NCBI GenBank assembly: GCA_018873225.1
Contig: JAEILZ010000008.1
Span: 1,426,001 to 1,490,000 of the forward strand
From: [Phialemoniopsis] sp. UDSM-2020
Lineage: Eukaryota > Ascomycota > Sordariomycetes > Thyridiales > Thyridiaceae
Length of the DNA stretch: 64,000 nt
Direction: 5' to 3'
The position numbers and the translations under genes were made by a program. Under the pieces are notes generated by a model that worked only from the letters and a program-made list of their open reading frames with translations, was not told the DNA's origin and ran no database searches. Positions 13,230 to 23,026 of this stretch are shown here, piece after piece (within the stretch, counting starts at the first letter, position 1; each line of letters opens with the position of its first letter).

Positions 13230-13320
13230 AAAAGCGACGAGTCATGATAAAACGGTTGAGCTTGAGAATGTGTGAGAGTCTTGCCCTGGCCAGGCGCCGG
13301 GGACGTTGTAGCTAAAATAG

Positions 13321-16316
13321 CTAAATGATATCGAAGAAGAGCTTGACCTGGACCTCATTCGCCCAGCCAGGTTTCAGTTGCATCTCGTTCCAAGCAGCCT
13401 CAATGTCGACCTCGAGCACGTGCTTGTCGCTCTTGCTCCTGGTCACAGTCCTCGGTGGGATGACTTGGCCCTGTATTGTGGCGATGAAGTTATCACCAAT
13501 GTTCATCTCCGGCAAGGTTGAAATGTAAAATCCTAGAATTATATTCAGTTAGCTCGCTGGGCATTCTCGGAGCTCAAAGACAATTCATCTTACCGAGCAC
13601 GCCCAAAGCTTTGATACTGGTATCAAGAAGGACTCTACCATTATGCTGAATCTCGTACTTGCTCCGGACGATAGCAGCCGCGCCTGTCATCTTCTGAACG
13701 AGGCCGAGATTGCTGACGAATAGCTGGCCTTCCTTCTTGCGATCAAACGAAGAAACGGGATACGCGCTGAGGATTTCATACCCTCTAATCCCAACTGACG
13801 CCGCCAAAATAGACATGGGTGATCCGGGGGTCAAGATCTTGCTAACTAGTCCCGTCGTGTGGGCGCGCACGATGTACTTTTGCGACGAGTGTACGCCTGG
13901 GAAGCTAGAAAGGGGGATCAGGTCGGTCAGGGGTTGTGAGGAGATGTTAAACACCCCTACGAAGCTCGTGCCTTGTTCAGCAGCGCCTGTTTGAACGGTG
14001 AGCGGAATGTTTGGGAGACAAACAGGGGTCTATACGTACCATGGAAGCTGCCAATGAGCAGCAGCAGGTTGTCGTGATATCCGACGTACTGGTGGATGGC
14101 TCTGCCTAGTACACTAGGCCGAAAGATAACTGTCTTCCCACGAGGCGTAATGCCCGTCATCTGCCCGATGAGGTCCATGTTGTGCTCGCCAGGGACGTCT
14201 GTGACATAGATGGGCCCGCCGCTCAGGCACCTGGCTGCGGCATGGAAGCTTGAAAAATCATGTACGGTCTGGAACATGTCCCAGTCTGGGAGAACGTTCA
14301 AGTGTTGGGTGAACAGTGTATTGTGAGCGTTGGTCCAGATATGCCACGGGTGAGAGTCTGGTATCTCGGGAAAGTAATCGTCGCTGTTTCGAAGAACGAC
14401 TGCTGGTCTGTTGCTCGGAAGCTGGGAATAGAGCATGATTTGAGGCGTTTGCGACATGCAGGAGATGACTTTGTTGGAAAAGTATTGCAGTCCCGAGATT
14501 GTCCAGGTGTCTTGATAAAGCTTGATTAACTTTCTGCGGATCTTGGCCGATCCCCATGTATCAATCATGAATTGGGCATCAGTCTTGACACCGTCGATTC
14601 CGCAGGACGAGAGGAAGCGATATGCATCGTCGTAGAACCTCTCCACGTCCTCCTCCGCAACCACCAAGATCTTCCCTCCAAGGGGCAGGCCCCGGCGTTG
14701 TGAGTCCTCACGGACCGTCTCGACAGTCTTGTAGGTCTGCGCAAGCTTGCCCTCGGGGGAGATGCCACCCCAGTAGCCAAGTAGAGCATGCCAGACCGCC
14801 ACGTGCTGGATATTTGGATGGTCGTTGCGAAGCTTCTCGACGGTCTTCTTTAGTCCTTGAGGAAATCCCTTTGGCTCAGCTTCGAAATCCTTCCAGCCAT
14901 GTTGAAACTGTGACTGCCCACGGTAGTCAATAGACTGCCAGTTGTCATCGATAATGAGGTTCGTGATCTTGATATTATTCTTTGCCAGTGCATCAACAGC
15001 ATTGAAGATCTTCTCGTCTGTCAGTTGCTGCCCGAGGGCATTCCAGGTACCTTTATCTCCGTGTCAGTTCGTCAGTAAGTAGAATGATTAAATGATGTCA
15101 CTTACAGTACCCCAATCCATCATACCAATTCTCCATCCATTCTGCTCTGACATCGTCGGGGTGTGCACTTTGCTCTTTGTTAATCCGTGCGGTCAATCCA
15201 TCAGCCATTGATGCCCCAAGGGTTCGTGCATGATACATCACAGTCGCATTGGCACTCTCAAAGTTATTCCCTACGGCAGCCAACACCGTAGCCGTCGCTT
15301 CAGCAGTGTCGTCGTTTCTCACCTGTTGACGATTTTAGCAACGACAATGTGTAGTCAACCAATGGCATCTACCTTCAAGACCACACTTCCGTCATCTCCG
15401 CTCTTGAAAACTGACAGGGTGTCATTGATACCACTCATGGCGAGGAGTACCAGATGCTGGCCATGTTCATTAAGGAATGAGCACATGATTCCATCTTTGT
15501 CCAGCTCAAACTTGGTCTTGCCGTGCCTAGGAGCAAGCCAAGGCGACCATATGCGTATCAGAGCGAACCATCTCGGAGGCAGTCAGCAATGCAGTACATA
15601 CCTCCTCGCTATCTATGAGGCGATAGTCCCATAACGAGGACCGCGACTTACCTGAGGAAGTTACCCCACGGTAGTCCCAGGCGAATGCTCGTGATCGAGG
15701 ACACATCTTCCACCGCACCCGGAACTGTTGCCTCGATGGACCACAGTTCTGTCCCTGGGCACTGGCTGGGAGTCGACCTAACTCTCAGGGCAGGGTTGAG
15801 GTCACGGATGATATCATTAAAGTCGGTTGATATAGTTCTGCCAGACGAGGCGGCATCCTCAATGAGGATCCCATCATCGGCACCCTGTTCATCCCTAACC
15901 CACCGCCACTCTGCATCAGGGCCTTGCCTGAATTTTATGGTAAATCGCAATTGGCCTTTGATTTTGAATGAGGAAGCAAAGTAGAGCAGAGTAGTAGACG
16001 TATTCCGGACTTGTAGCGCAACTGGCTCATCGTCGGCAGCGACGCGTTGCAGCACCGTCTCGGTCCAGCTCCCGTTCTCATCGCCGCCAGCATGCCACAA
16101 GGCAACTTGCCAAGTCTCGCCGGCGAGACTTTGGTCGATTTCAAGGAGCACCGAGAAGTCAACTGCTGCGGCATTTGCCTGGGTGACTTGGCCCAGGGGT
16201 GGATAGCTTGATATCCTCATGTCTGTCTGACCAGCTCTCAATGGGCGCAGCGACTTTTGAGCGGGGACATGAGCACGGGGGAAATTGGCGTCAGGGTTAT
16301 ACTCTGCCGAGTTCAT
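13321..16316 (-). CDS. GH36 raffinose synthase/Sip1-type alpha-galactosyl enzyme
   Basis: Six exons on the minus strand: 16316-15652, 15571-15373, 15322-15106, 15050-14040, 13986-13594, 13532-13321, giving 898 aa, with every junction GT-AG and in frame. The protein matches the raffinose synthase/seed imbibition family (GH36). It has PPLGQVTQ near the N-terminus, the LGYCTWNALGQ start of the TIM barrel, IDDNWQS, KTDAQ (the expected nucleophile Asp) and GGPIYVTDVPGEHN (the expected acid/base Asp), then a beta-rich C-terminal domain. Known members hydrolyse or transfer alpha-galactosyl residues; fungal substrates are poorly defined. No clear signal peptide is seen, suggesting an intracellular enzyme. 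Start uncertain: the frame is open upstream without ATG to a stop near 16400, and ATG at 16220 (just before RISSYPPLG) would give 866 aa. Confidence 0.88.
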
Positions 16317-16889
16317 GACTGGTCTGTCTCGATAATGCCAAGAATAGGAGGGAAATGATGGCAATACGATGATTTCTGAGATTCGTGTCTGTTTGCATTA
16401 GGGGATCTAGAGGCCCAACGACCCTCTGTAGATGTCGAGGGTCAACGTGACTGTTGTACTTGCATGTAAGTGGATTTCGTGACGTGCCTACAGTGCACAT
16501 GCAGGTGACGGCCAGCACTCCCCCCCACGGGTGGTTATTTCATTTTCTGTCCACAAAAGTACAAATCTCAAGAAAGATCTACGCAGATTGCATTTGCAAT
16601 TATCTCAAGCGAATTTCATATTCTATCAAGTTTTCCTTCAGCATAAAACAGACTGATGGGTTTCATCCTTCCCGAGGCCCGTGGTGGTCCTTGCGTTGCC
16701 AGTCGTCCGTGCCACAGGCGTTGTCACGTGAGGCGCACAACCAATGAGCGTCCGGCCATTTCCGAGAATTACCGCCTCACAGATCAGGCAGCTCCTGGGT
16801 TAGCAGTTTTCCAAAGCTCGTAGCCGAGAGATCTCGAAAGATTTCCGACAAACCGCTCAATTCAATCTTCCTCAACGGCAACCACCCCG
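16317..16889. promoter_or_regulatory. divergent promoter region, GH36 gene and MPP-beta gene
   Basis: About 570 bp separate the starts of two divergently transcribed genes, so the region must hold both promoters and leaders. It includes an AT-rich stretch near 16540-16650 and CCAAT-like sequence at 16740-16744 upstream of the MPP-beta start. No specific operator can be assigned by eye. Confidence 0.5.
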
Positions 16890-18587
16890 ATGGCGTCCCG
16901 GAGATTAGCTCTTAACCTTGCGCAAGGCCTCCGTGGCCGAGCAGGTCGCTCTGCTGCTGGTCTGACCCGGGGCTTCGCGACGCCAGTCTCGGCTCCCATC
17001 AAGACGCAGACCACAACACTCAAGAATGGCCTGACGGTGAGCTTTTCCTTGATATGCAGCCATTGGCAGCCCGGATGCCCATCTAACACCTCCTTTCTAC
17101 TTCTAGGTCGCCACCCAGTACTCCCCGTACGCCCAGACGTCGACTGTCGGCATGTGGATTGATGCTGGCTCCCGGGCTGAGACCGCCGAGACCAACGGTA
17201 CCGCGCACTTCCTCGAGCATCTCGCTTTCAAGGTACATACACACTGGGATCATCAGGCAAAGCCTACAGCAAGAGAGACTGGACTAACTCTTTCACAAGG
17301 GAACGGCCAACCGGACGCAGCAACAGCTCGAGCTCGAGATTGAGAACATGGGTGCTCACCTGAACGCCTACACATCGGTTCGTCAAAATTTACCCCCGAG
17401 AGGTCCCCTCGGCCAAGTGTTGCGCGATACTAATTCTGCTCGCCTCATCATCTAGCGCGAGAACACCGTCTACTTTGCCAAGTCTCTGAACGAGGACGTT
17501 CCCCAGTGCGTTGACATTCTCTCCGACATTCTCCAAAACTCCAAGCTCGAGGAGTCTGCCATTGAGCGCGAGCGCGATGTCATCCTTCGGGAATCCGAGG
17601 AGGTCGAGAAGCAGGTCGAGGAGGTTGTCTTCGACCACCTTCACGCTACCGCCTACCAGCAGCAGCCCCTGGGCCGCACCATCCTGGGCCCCCGCGAGAA
17701 CATCCGCGACATCACCAGGACTGAGCTGTCCAACTACATCAAGCACAACTACACTGCCGACCGCATGGTCCTTGTCGGTGCCGGTGGTGTTCCCCACGAC
17801 AAGCTGGTCGACATGGCCGACAAGTACTTCACCAAGCTGCCTGCCAAGTCTCCCGAGACTGGTGCCTACCTCCTGTCCAAGAGAAAGCCCGACTTCATCG
17901 GCTCCGATGTCCGCGTCCGCGACGACACCATGCCCACCGCCAACATCGCCATTGCCGTCGAGGGTGTGAGCTGGAACGACGAGGACTACTTCACTGCTCT
18001 TGTCACCCAGGCCATCGTCGGCAACTACGACAAGGCTCTCGGTAACGCTCCCCACACGGGCAGCAAGCTGAGCGGCTTTGTCCACAAGAACGACCTTGCC
18101 ACTAGCTTCATGAGCTTCTCTACGAGCTACAGTGACACTGGGTGAGTACTTATTTCTTGCACACTTTCTAAATGAACTGTCTGACCCTCTGCTTTACAGT
18201 CTCTGGGGTATCTACCTGGTCACCGACCAGCTGACCCGCGTCGACGACCTCGTCCACTTCACCCTCCGCGAGTGGTCTCGCCTTTCCAACAACGTCACTG
18301 AGGCTGAGGTCGAGCGCGCCAAGGCCCAGCTCAAGGCCTCCATCCTGCTGTCTCTGGACGGCACCACCGCCGTTGCCGAGGACATCGGTCGCCAGATCAT
18401 CACTACCGGCCGTCGGGCAAGCCCCGGTGAGATCGAGCGCGTCATCGACGCCGTTACCGAGAAGGACGTTATGGACTTTGCCAACCGCAAGCTCTGGGAT
18501 CAGGATATCGCCATCAGCGCTGTGGGCAGCATCGAGGGCCTGTTCGACTACGGCAGAATCCGTGCCGACATGAGCCGCAACTTCTAG
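16890..18587 (+). CDS. MAS1: mitochondrial processing peptidase beta subunit
   Basis: Five exons: 16890-17036, 17107-17232, 17300-17377, 17456-18141, 18200-18587, giving 474 aa, the usual length. The Arg-rich N-terminus ([19 protein letters not shown]) is a matrix-targeting presequence. The zinc-peptidase signature HFLEH lies at about residues 83-87 (inverse HxxEH), followed by the [15 protein letters not shown] context and the downstream Glu-rich [15 protein letters not shown] helix that supplies the third zinc ligand. An intact zinc site marks the catalytic beta subunit; alpha subunits and most core proteins lack it. The enzyme, with its alpha partner, cleaves presequences of imported matrix proteins, and in Neurospora it doubles as a core protein of complex III. 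Identification is firm; the symbol follows yeast nomenclature. Confidence 0.96.
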
Positions 18588-19209
18588 ACGGAGCGGGGAG
18601 TAGAGTGGTCCGGAGGGAGCGTTGCAGTTGTGTAATACTAGTCGTGGATCTCAAAAACCCATTGTACTGTAGCGTGGGGGGTAGATATAGAGCAATCCAG
18701 TGATTCTACAAAATGGCATTTTTATTTGTTACATCCCGCCTCTCACAGCTTCCATGGTTTGCTGACCTTTGAAAGTAGTGATTTCCTTCTAATCTGACCT
18801 GCAGCTTGAGGAGGGTCTTGCCAGCAGAGCTTCTGGCAAAAACTAAGCATCAATGATAGTACCTACCTAAGTAGGTAGGCGCCGACAGCTATGTTGCTCC
18901 TGATATCGTTATTGGCAGTGAAATAGCTCGCTGTCACTGTCATACATGTAAGTAGCTCCTCGACATTACATGCCTGACTCTAGTCCTGAATATCACCAAG
19001 GCCTCATTCTCTCATACCTACCTCTGCACTCTCAGACAACCGCCCTATCACCACAGACTTATTACCCGCAGCCGCGCAACATCATCGACGTGCTAGACAC
19101 CTGACGCGCGGAGATATCGATAAGAGGACCATCCCCAAGAGTCTCAAGACGCGATGCACACCCAATTGAGAGTATTGGCTCAAGGAATCGTCCTATTCTT
19201 ACAGGCTAG
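18588..19209. other. intergenic region with short inverted repeat
   Basis: 3' flank of the MPP-beta gene and 5' flank of the orphan gene. It contains a perfect 8-bp inverted repeat at 18862-18879 (CCTACCTA, 2-nt spacer, TAGGTAGG). Nothing else is supported. Confidence 0.5.
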
Positions 19210-20073
19210 ATGGCGGTCATCACAGGAGACACGACGAGTGAAGAGCCCGAGAGCGAACACAGCTTGGACGAATGGAGCTTGGGCCAATACAGCGAGGTCC
19301 AGTACAGCGAGGACCAGCACAGCGAGCAATATCCTGAGGCACAGCCACAGTGGGCAACGACGGCAACAGCTTTACCAATTAATGACCCAAAGAAATTCGG
19401 CATCCGTATCGCGTTGCCGAATCGGAGCAGAATCATCTGGATCTGGATGCGTACCAGCTCACAGATTAATGCTGAGAGACACCACCGGGAACTGGATGTG
19501 CTGTGGGCGAGAACGCAATATCCATACGAACCGTACGCAGGCTGGTGGAGGCCTGTTGTCAGACTGCCCGGCAGCAAGGCGCGGGACGATTTTGCGAATC
19601 TTGACGGGGTCGAATACCACCGCGAACTTGATGCACTGTGGGCAGGAACGCAATGTCCACGAGAGCCGTATGCAGACTGGGAAAGGCCTGTTATCAGACT
19701 GCCCGGCAGCAATGCCCGGGACGGCTTTGTGGGCCATGACGGGGACGACTTGCCCTGGCAGCGATTGCACGAGCGTTATACAATCAGAGCTCGTTTTCAC
19801 ACAATTTCGGAGGCTCAGAACTGGTTCGCCGTATATCCACCCGGGACGTTTGTGACGATTGGCCCTGTAACCGTAGAAGATGACAGGGTAAACCATGGTG
19901 AATGGGTCGTCCGAAATGAGCCCGCATGCCTTCGTGGACAAACTGTTTTAGGATTCAAGCAACAGCGAGACTGCCACGAAGTCCAACGGCAAAGGGAACA
20001 ATACCGAGAAGGACAACGCGATCACGGGCAGACAGATCATGTTCAGGCCAATATTGCGACGCTTAAGTCCTAG
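19210..20073 (+). CDS. orphan hypothetical protein with tandem 45-residue duplication
   Basis: Uninterrupted 287-codon frame from ATG at 19210, preceded by TAG three bases upstream. I recognise no domain. Residues 1-55 are acidic and rich in Ser, Glu and Gln (SEVQYSEDQHSEQYPEAQ-like). Two adjacent 45-residue units follow: 19483-19617 and 19618-19752, each starting HRELD and containing LWA, TQ, EPYA, RPV and RLPGS. The C-terminal third includes a short folded-looking segment (ARFHTISEAQNWFAVYPPG) and a Gln/Arg/His-rich tail. There is no signal peptide or membrane segment. The open frame, duplicated in phase (135 bp), and the conservative changes between units suggest a translated protein, but species-restricted origin is likely and the annotation remains tentative. 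It lies between two housekeeping genes without sharing their expression logic. Confidence 0.6.
   Translation: MAVITGDTTSEEPESEHSLDEWSLGQYSEVQYSEDQHSEQYPEAQPQWATTATALPINDPKKFGIRIALPNRSRIIWIWMRTSSQINAERHHRELDVLWARTQYPYEPYAGWWRPVVRLPGSKARDDFANLDGVEYHRELDALWAGTQCPREPYADWERPVIRLPGSNARDGFVGHDGDDLPWQRLHERYTIRARFHTISEAQNWFAVYPPGTFVTIGPVTVEDDRVNHGEWVVRNEPACLRGQTVLGFKQQRDCHEVQRQREQYREGQRDHGQTDHVQANIATLKS
19483..19752 (+). repeat. two tandem 135-bp in-frame repeat units
   Basis: Unit 1 is 19483-19617 and unit 2 is 19618-19752. Both encode 45 residues aligned without gaps. Differences are scattered and many are at third positions or conservative (VVRL versus VIRL; GSKARD versus GSNARD), so the duplication is not very recent and has been kept in frame. 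Confidence 0.85.
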
Positions 20074-20509
20074 AAAGACGTGGTTACAAACGTCGTGTCT
20101 TGGGCGCTGCCGGCGGGTGATCCGAGATTTCGTCTGCGCAGGGTCAGCTTCAAGAAGATGTTTATAGTTCTGTGGATGTTATTCATTCTCTGCAATGGGC
20201 CAATAGAGGTAGCTCGGGGAGTCTGGGCAACTGATGTGCCATTGTCTTAACTCCGGAACGGCGATGGACGGAGGCAGGAGTTCGCTCTTCTTTGAACTGT
20301 CCTGGCTTTATCGAGGATCGTATCAAACAGGGGAAACAGCGATTCAGCGAATATATGACCATGTCATTTCATAAGCGTCAAGAGTCTTGTATTAATCAGT
20401 TGAAGAGCGTTTCAATATCTTCAACCTCTATGCATTACTGGAGCACATGCTCGTTGAGTAAAGAAACGCTGCCTCCCCTCCATGAATTCAAAAAGTGGTT
20501 GTAACACGA
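20074..20509. other. intergenic region between convergent genes
   Basis: About 435 bp between the stop of the orphan gene and the stop of the nicotinate phosphoribosyltransferase gene, which converge. I see only 3' flanking DNA. Confidence 0.5.
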
Positions 20510-22026
20510 TCACTGTGCGGCGTCACCCTCCTTTCCCCATCTTGAAGTCTCGTCGCCTCCCTCCCATGACTTCTCAACATAGCCGAGCTCCTCCTTGACC
20601 TTCTTGACCGTGTCGGAATCACCTGTGTTCTTGCCGATGTTGTCACTAGCGGCACAGAGTTTCGTCAATTGAGCGGCCCACGGGTTTGGAACATGGACAC
20701 GACATACCTGATCTTGATGGCTGCTCGGCCGTGAGCGGAGCTCAGCTTGATGACAATATTGAGGGGCACAGATTTCTTGCCCGTCGAGAGCTGGACAAAG
20801 TCATTGGTGAGGAAAGTACCCACGCCGAAAGTCGGCTGGAAGCCGGCCTCCTCGGACACCTTCTTGTACTCGAGACAGCGGTCGATGTTGAGCGAGTCTG
20901 AGAACACAATGACCTTCTTGTCCTTGATGCCGTTGGCGTCGTAAAAGTCGCGCATAGTCTTGACAAACTTAGTCGGGTCGCCCGAATCTTGACGCACACC
21001 GGTGAAGCATTGGGCATAGCTGACGGTACTCTGTGCGCCGTCGTGCGCCGTCGGCTTTGCGCTGTCAACGGTGATGAAGGTGTCTGCAATCGATCCTTGC
21101 TTCTTGACTACCTTGGGCGCGTCGCCGAGTGACTTCACTGGCTTGCTGAAGGCTCTGAGAAACTCTGGCGTGCCAAAGGTATCCGTCAATGCAATGCCGA
21201 GCACGCCCTCGCCGAAGCAGTTGACCCAGCGGCAGAGTGCCTCCTCCGAAGCCATGCGGTAGTTGTCCGTGATGGCGGCGATGCCCATGAACCACTCGTG
21301 GGCAACGGTACCGACAGGCGGGATGTTGAAGCGCATCGCCAAGTGGACGTTGCTAGTACCTGACAGCTTGCCACCAGTCAAGCCACGCTTCTCTGCCTCT
21401 TTGCTTGCTTGTACCAGGCCCCTGAAGACCAGAGCTTGGGTGTGGTAGTCTCGGCGCCGTCTGGTGCCGAATTCAGAAAAGACACAACCGGCCTCGAGCA
21501 GCTTCATGCCCTTCTCAAAGGCGCGCTGTTCCTGGCCATCGTATGTCCAGTCCGTGTCCATGAACTTGAAGTAGGCCTCGGAGGTCAGAGCGAGGATCGG
21601 GATCTCATATAGGATTGTATCGACCCAAGTACCCTTGATCTGGATGTCGACATCACCAATGTCGGTCCCGGCGCCGGTGTCTTGGCCCACGGGGATGAAG
21701 GTGATGACCACCTGATCTCTGGGGTTGAGCCTAAAGTCCTTGAGGAAGTCCAGGTATTCGGGCGTGAGATAGTCGCAGTGTCGCTGCAAGAACTGGAGTT
21801 CCTCGGTCGACAGAGAGATGTTTCCCAGTTTCCTGATCTGCTCAGCGAGCCAAAGGTAGGCTTTGCGCGACAGCTTCTTCTCCGGTGTCCGGTTTGTAAA
21901 GGCATAAGTCACGGGGACGTCCTTGTAATATTTGAGGACGGCGCATTGCATAGTCAACTTGTACAGATCGGTGTCCAAGAAAGAGATAACACCCTCTGGG
22001 TAGGGTGAAGAGCTGTTGAAAGTCAT
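20510..22026 (-). CDS. NPT1: nicotinate phosphoribosyltransferase
   Basis: Two exons, 22026-20708 and 20645-20510, giving 484 aa. The last exon supplies the C-terminus [22 protein letters not shown], typical of fungal Npt1. The enzyme makes nicotinate mononucleotide from nicotinate and PRPP in the NAD salvage (Preiss-Handler) pathway. Hallmarks: [13 protein letters not shown] at the N-terminus, [17 protein letters not shown], and AHEWFMG with the His that is phosphorylated by ATP in the family (residue about 243), then [10 protein letters not shown] and RQDSGDP in the phosphate-binding region. The length slightly exceeds the yeast enzyme. Its start is an ATG at 22026 followed by [20 protein letters not shown]. 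It diverges from UTP4 across a 1-kb region. Confidence 0.96.
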
Positions 22027-23026
22027 ATTTGCAGGTGAGGGGCTCTGTCGCCTTGTGACTCTTGGAGACGGGCTGAGATGAGATGGCAGGCGGGGGTGTC
22101 AGAGCCTCGTGACGAAATCGCGCAAGGCTCGTGCGAAAAGGTTAAGGAAACAAGCTAATTTCCTTCCTGTAACAAGCCGTGCTTATACCTTGAAGCAAGG
22201 CAGGTTATTGATGAAGCGTCCTGTCAAGGTGCGACCTGAGTTGAGAGTACCGTGGGTTGGTAATACTAAGTCGGGTTTGAAGTGAACAAGCCACGGGACC
22301 CGGCTGGCAGGTTGGAATAACCCGGAAGGTGATGGGCGCTGTAGGCCTCCCAGAATGGTGGTCAGTTTTCACCTTACTCAGACAATCTTAGTCGCACTAA
22401 TGTGGTGTCTTACTCGCAGCTGAGGAAGCGGCTGGGAGACAACGAGGTTTCGGAGAAGAGGGGTCAAGGAGGGAAAACTGAAGAAGAGGCAGTAAGTCGA
22501 CAGACTGGGGAGTCATCGTTATTATTATTATTGCCCAGTATCGGAGAGAGAGTCCCTTAAAAATGCCACAATTTTGTCACCCATTTTGTTTGTCTGGAGC
22601 ACAGGAATCCAGTGGAGGTCCGATGTTAGGAGCTGTAATTGGCTCCAGTGTCTTGACTTTCACTGGATTTACAGCCCATGACTGGCGATATCCGTGGGTT
22701 CCACGGCTGCCCAGGTGGTCTTAGTGGGGTGCTACAGAAGCACAGACCCCACCTTAATCCCCTGTCCTGACTGCTGACCGCCCGCTCGGCAGAAAAAAAT
22801 CCCAGCCAGAAAAAAAGTTTAGAGCAATGGATCTCGATAAGTGGTCGAATTTACGACCAGCGATCTTGCACACAAGCCAAGCAACATCTTGTTGCGGGAA
22901 ATGCTGCACGCCCTGGACCTCGACACTTCTAGGGAGACAATCAATCATACGGCTTTGTTTTGAAGGGTTGATCAACAGTAATACACCGGTTTTGCCTCGC
23001 ACTAGACCTGGTAGATCGAGCTCAAG
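22027..23026. promoter_or_regulatory. divergent promoter region, NPT1 and UTP4
   Basis: One kilobase shared by the two start sides. It contains an ATT trinucleotide run near 22518-22532 and an upstream ATG at 22827 whose 130-codon frame overlaps the UTP4 start out of frame. If the UTP4 mRNA began before 22827 that frame would hinder translation, so transcription probably starts later or the ATG is spliced out. Confidence 0.5.

Noticed and set aside
17390..18085. 231-codon minus-strand frame over MPP-beta
   Set aside because: Val/Gly/Leu/Asp-rich shadow of the biased sense codons.
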